Shown: piece by piece, positions 5,394 through 7,062 of the stretch
How positions within the stretch are numbered: the stretch's first letter is position 1
How the letters are laid out: every line of letters begins with the position of its first letter
Source: Methylocystaceae bacterium
Lineage (GTDB): Bacteria; Pseudomonadota; Alphaproteobacteria; Rhizobiales; Beijerinckiaceae
Length of the DNA: 7,062 nucleotides
Assembly (NCBI GenBank): GCA_003152255.1
Contig: PLZT01000491.1
Coordinates: forward strand, 2,401 to 9,462
Direction of reading: 5' to 3'
Position numbers and translations under genes: made by a program
Notes under the pieces: model-generated
The model's database searches: none
Seen by the model: only the letters and a program-made list of their open reading frames with translations
What the model was told of the DNA's origin: nothing

Positions 5394-6569
5394 ATGCGCC
5401 TTGCCCTCGCTCTGCTCCTTCTGCTCCTCCCCGCCGCCGCGCTCGCCGAGCCGCTGGCGATCAAGGTTGGCGTGTTGCGGCAGGCGCATTCGCGCGAGAC
5501 CCTCTCCATTCAGGACATTCCCGCCGAGGACGACGCGCTTGCCGGCGCGCTGATGGGCGCCGCCGACAACAACACCACGGGCAAATTCACCGGCCAGACT
5601 TTTGCGACTGTCGACGTAAAACTCGGCGAGGGCGAGGACGCCGGCGCGGCGCTCGACAAACTCGTGAGCGAAGGCGCGCGGCTGATCATCGTGGACCTTT
5701 CCGCCGACGCTCTGCTGAAGGCCGCCGACCGCGCCAAGGCCAGCGGCGCGCTGCTGTTTAATATCTCCGCCCCCGACGAAAGTTTGCGCGAGGAAAACTG
5801 CCGCGCCAATGTCGTGCATGTCGCGCCCTCGCGGGCGATGCTGGCCGACGGCCTCGCGCAATATCTGATGTGGAAGCGCTGGAGCCGCTGGCTGCTGATC
5901 AAGGGCTCGCATCCCGACGACGAGTTGCTGGCCGGCGCCTATCGCGCGAGCGCGAAGAAGTTCGGCGCCAAAATCGTCGAGGAACGGGTGTTCGAGGACA
6001 TGGGCGGCGGGCGGCGTAGCGATTCGGGCTCGGTGCAGACGCAGCGGCAAATGCCCGTGCTGACGCAGAGCGCGCCGGCCTATGACGTGCTGATCGCCGC
6101 GGACGAGTCAGAAGTTTTCGCGGGCTACCTGCCCTATCGCACTTTTGATCCGCGCCCGGTGGCGGGGTCCGGGGGGCTCGTCCCAACCAACTGGGACAGC
6201 GCGCATGAGCAATGGGGCGCGCAGCAATTGCAGAACCGATTCATGCAGACCTTTCGCCGCGTGATGAACGCGCGCGACAATGGCGCCTGGCTGGCGATGC
6301 GGATGATCGGCGAGGCGGCGACACGCACGGCGTCGAACGAGCCTGCGAGACTGCGCGAATTTTTGATCGGGCCGGAGTTCTCCATCGCCGCGTTCAAGGG
6401 CGTGCGGCTGACGCTGCGCGACTGGAACCAGCAGCTGCGCCAGCCGATCCTGCTCTCGGACGGGCGCATGGTCGCCTCGGTCTCGCCGCAGGAGGGCTAT
6501 TTGCACCAGACCAGCGAACTCGACACGCTCGGCCGCGACCGGCCCGAAACCAAATGCAGGCTGCGATGA
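5394..6569 (+). CDS. Periplasmic substrate-binding protein of a PQQ-alcohol-dehydrogenase-associated ABC transporter
   Basis: The 391-residue protein begins with a clear signal peptide (MRLALALLLLLLPAAALA, predicted cleavage after Ala18). I therefore start at ATG 5394, which follows AAGGAG, rather than at an upstream in-frame ATG at 5331 inside a hairpin. The mature part has the fold pattern of type 1 periplasmic binding proteins (IKVGVLRQAH..., ARLIIVDLSADALLKAADRAK, RWLLIKGSHPDD). The C-terminal region LTLRDWNQQLRQPILLSDG and HQTSELDTLGRDRP is typical of the substrate-binding component found beside PQQ-dependent alcohol dehydrogenases. Two cysteines, C136 and C388, might form a disulfide in the periplasm. 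The stop codon overlaps the start of the beta-propeller gene, so the two are probably co-translated. The ligand is not known from sequence; a role in lanthanide or cofactor supply to XoxF-type methanol dehydrogenase is a hypothesis. ATPase and permease genes would be expected past the right edge. Confidence 0.85.
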   Translation: MRLALALLLLLLPAAALAEPLAIKVGVLRQAHSRETLSIQDIPAEDDALAGALMGAADNNTTGKFTGQTFATVDVKLGEGEDAGAALDKLVSEGARLIIVDLSADALLKAADRAKASGALLFNISAPDESLREENCRANVVHVAPSRAMLADGLAQYLMWKRWSRWLLIKGSHPDDELLAGAYRASAKKFGAKIVEERVFEDMGGGRRSDSGSVQTQRQMPVLTQSAPAYDVLIAADESEVFAGYLPYRTFDPRPVAGSGGLVPTNWDSAHEQWGAQQLQNRFMQTFRRVMNARDNGAWLAMRMIGEAATRTASNEPARLREFLIGPEFSIAAFKGVRLTLRDWNQQLRQPILLSDGRMVASVSPQEGYLHQTSELDTLGRDRPETKCRLR

Positions 6570-7062
6570 TGAAGAAGACAACGCAACGCGACTCCCTTCT
6601 CCCGTTTACGGGAGAAGGCAGCCCAGCTCAGCCGGGTCGGATGGGGGCCGCCGCGGTTTTCCTAATCGCGACGCTGCTCGCCGCCTCCCCCGCCCAGGCC
6701 TATCTCGCTTACGTCAGCAACGAGAAAGGCAACAGCATCACCATCATCGACACCGATACATTGCAGGCGATCAAGACCGTGAAGGTCGGGCGGCGGCCGC
6801 GCGGCGTCGAGCTGACCAAGGACGGCTCGGAACTGTTCATTTGCGCCGGCGACGACGATTCGATTCAGGTGCTCGACACCAAGACGCTGCAAATCACCGG
6901 AAAGCTGCCGTCTGGCCCCGATCCCGAGTTGATGGCGCTCAGCCCCGACGGCAAGACGGTCTATGTCTCCAACGAGAACGACAATCTCGTCACGATGATC
7001 GACACGCAAACGAAGCGCCAGATCGGCGATGTGCCGGTCGGCGTCGAGCCCGAGGGCATGGC
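6566..7062 (+). CDS. Secreted YVTN-type beta-propeller protein, PQQ-catabolism associated (C-terminus off window)
   Basis: The frame is open from ATG 6566, which overlaps the previous stop as ATGA, to the window end (165 codons); ATG 6569 is an equivalent start. After the signal peptide (cleavage expected after AQA, residue 45) come 42-residue repeats: AYVSNEKGNSITIIDTDTLQ, then FICAGDDDSIQVLDTKTLQ, then YVSNENDNLVTMIDTQT. Each carries the DG/VYVSN pattern of YVTN/NHL-like propellers, and about 2.8 blades are visible of an expected seven or so. This matches the beta-propeller protein that accompanies the PQQ-linked ABC system; it is probably periplasmic, with an unknown partner. The oddity is the signal peptide. 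The n-region MMKKTTQRD is separated from the core AAAVFLIATLLAA by about 17 residues encoded by a REP palindrome. The REP also supplies an in-frame ATG at 6641, but that start would lack a nearby RBS and positive charges. Confidence 0.85.
   Translation, partial: MMKKTTQRDSLLPFTGEGSPAQPGRMGAAAVFLIATLLAASPAQAYLAYVSNEKGNSITIIDTDTLQAIKTVKVGRRPRGVELTKDGSELFICAGDDDSIQVLDTKTLQITGKLPSGPDPELMALSPDGKTVYVSNENDNLVTMIDTQTKRQIGDVPVGVEPEGM
6593..6643 (+). repeat. Third REP copy, embedded in frame in the beta-propeller gene
   Basis: The stem CCTTCTCCCG (6595-6604) and CGGGAGAAGG (6609-6618), then GCAGCCC (6619-6625) and GTCGGATG (6636-6643), match the two REP copies at 4774-4916 in order and spacing. It is in the same orientation as copy 1. 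Unlike those it is a singlet and lies within the reading frame that starts at 6566. It is translated without a stop as SLLPFTGEGSPAQPGRM. Confidence 0.75.

Noticed and set aside
4935..6050. 371-residue open frame antisense to the small membrane protein and binding-protein genes
   Set aside because: It overlaps two well-supported genes with RBSs and a signal peptide; composition is typical of shadow frames.
4774..6643. CRISPR-like array from the repeated palindromes
   Set aside because: Only three copies, in mixed orientation and with very unequal spacing; they fit REP/REPIN elements instead.

Overview
The window comes from a GC-rich alphaproteobacterium, most likely a methylotrophic member of the Hyphomicrobiales (Methylocystis/Methylosinus-like). 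Three things point there. It encodes a PdhS-family (PleC/DivJ-homologue) histidine kinase behind a textbook CtrA box. It carries two proteins of the transport system found with PQQ-dependent alcohol dehydrogenases in methylotrophs. It has REP palindromes of the CTTCTCCC...GGGAGAAG type. The genus is an inference; no marker gene is present.

Left part (1-1770): a nitric-oxide response module. An Rrf2-family, NsrR-like Fe-S repressor runs leftward off the window. It faces a rightward pair: a group 1 truncated haemoglobin followed almost without gap by a [2Fe-2S]/FAD/NAD(P)H reductase. The 80-bp divergent spacer holds a near-perfect 29-bp palindrome with the 11-1-11 layout of an NsrR operator. 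Read together, this looks like a flavohaemoglobin split into two polypeptides: globin plus its own electron-transfer chain, derepressed by NO.

Middle (1771-4766): a roughly 395-bp non-coding stretch holds one hairpin and a CtrA box (TTAA-N7-TTAA). It leads into an 866-residue soluble histidine kinase with about four PAS-like domains, proline/acid-rich linkers and a PdhS-type catalytic core. Immediately after its stop lies a REPIN-like pair of inverted REP elements (4774-4916).

Right part (4917-7062): a 56-residue glycine-zipper membrane protein with a strong RBS and a leader hairpin, then a GC-rich hairpin. Next come a periplasmic substrate-binding protein of the PQQ-alcohol-dehydrogenase-associated ABC system and, overlapping its stop codon, a YVTN-type beta-propeller protein cut by the window end. 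A third REP copy lies inside the beginning of the beta-propeller gene. It is open in the same frame and sits between the charged n-region and the hydrophobic core of the signal peptide, so the REP appears to have been absorbed into coding sequence. The substrate-binding/beta-propeller pair resembles the start of lanthanide-utilisation (lut) type clusters, which is a hypothesis here.
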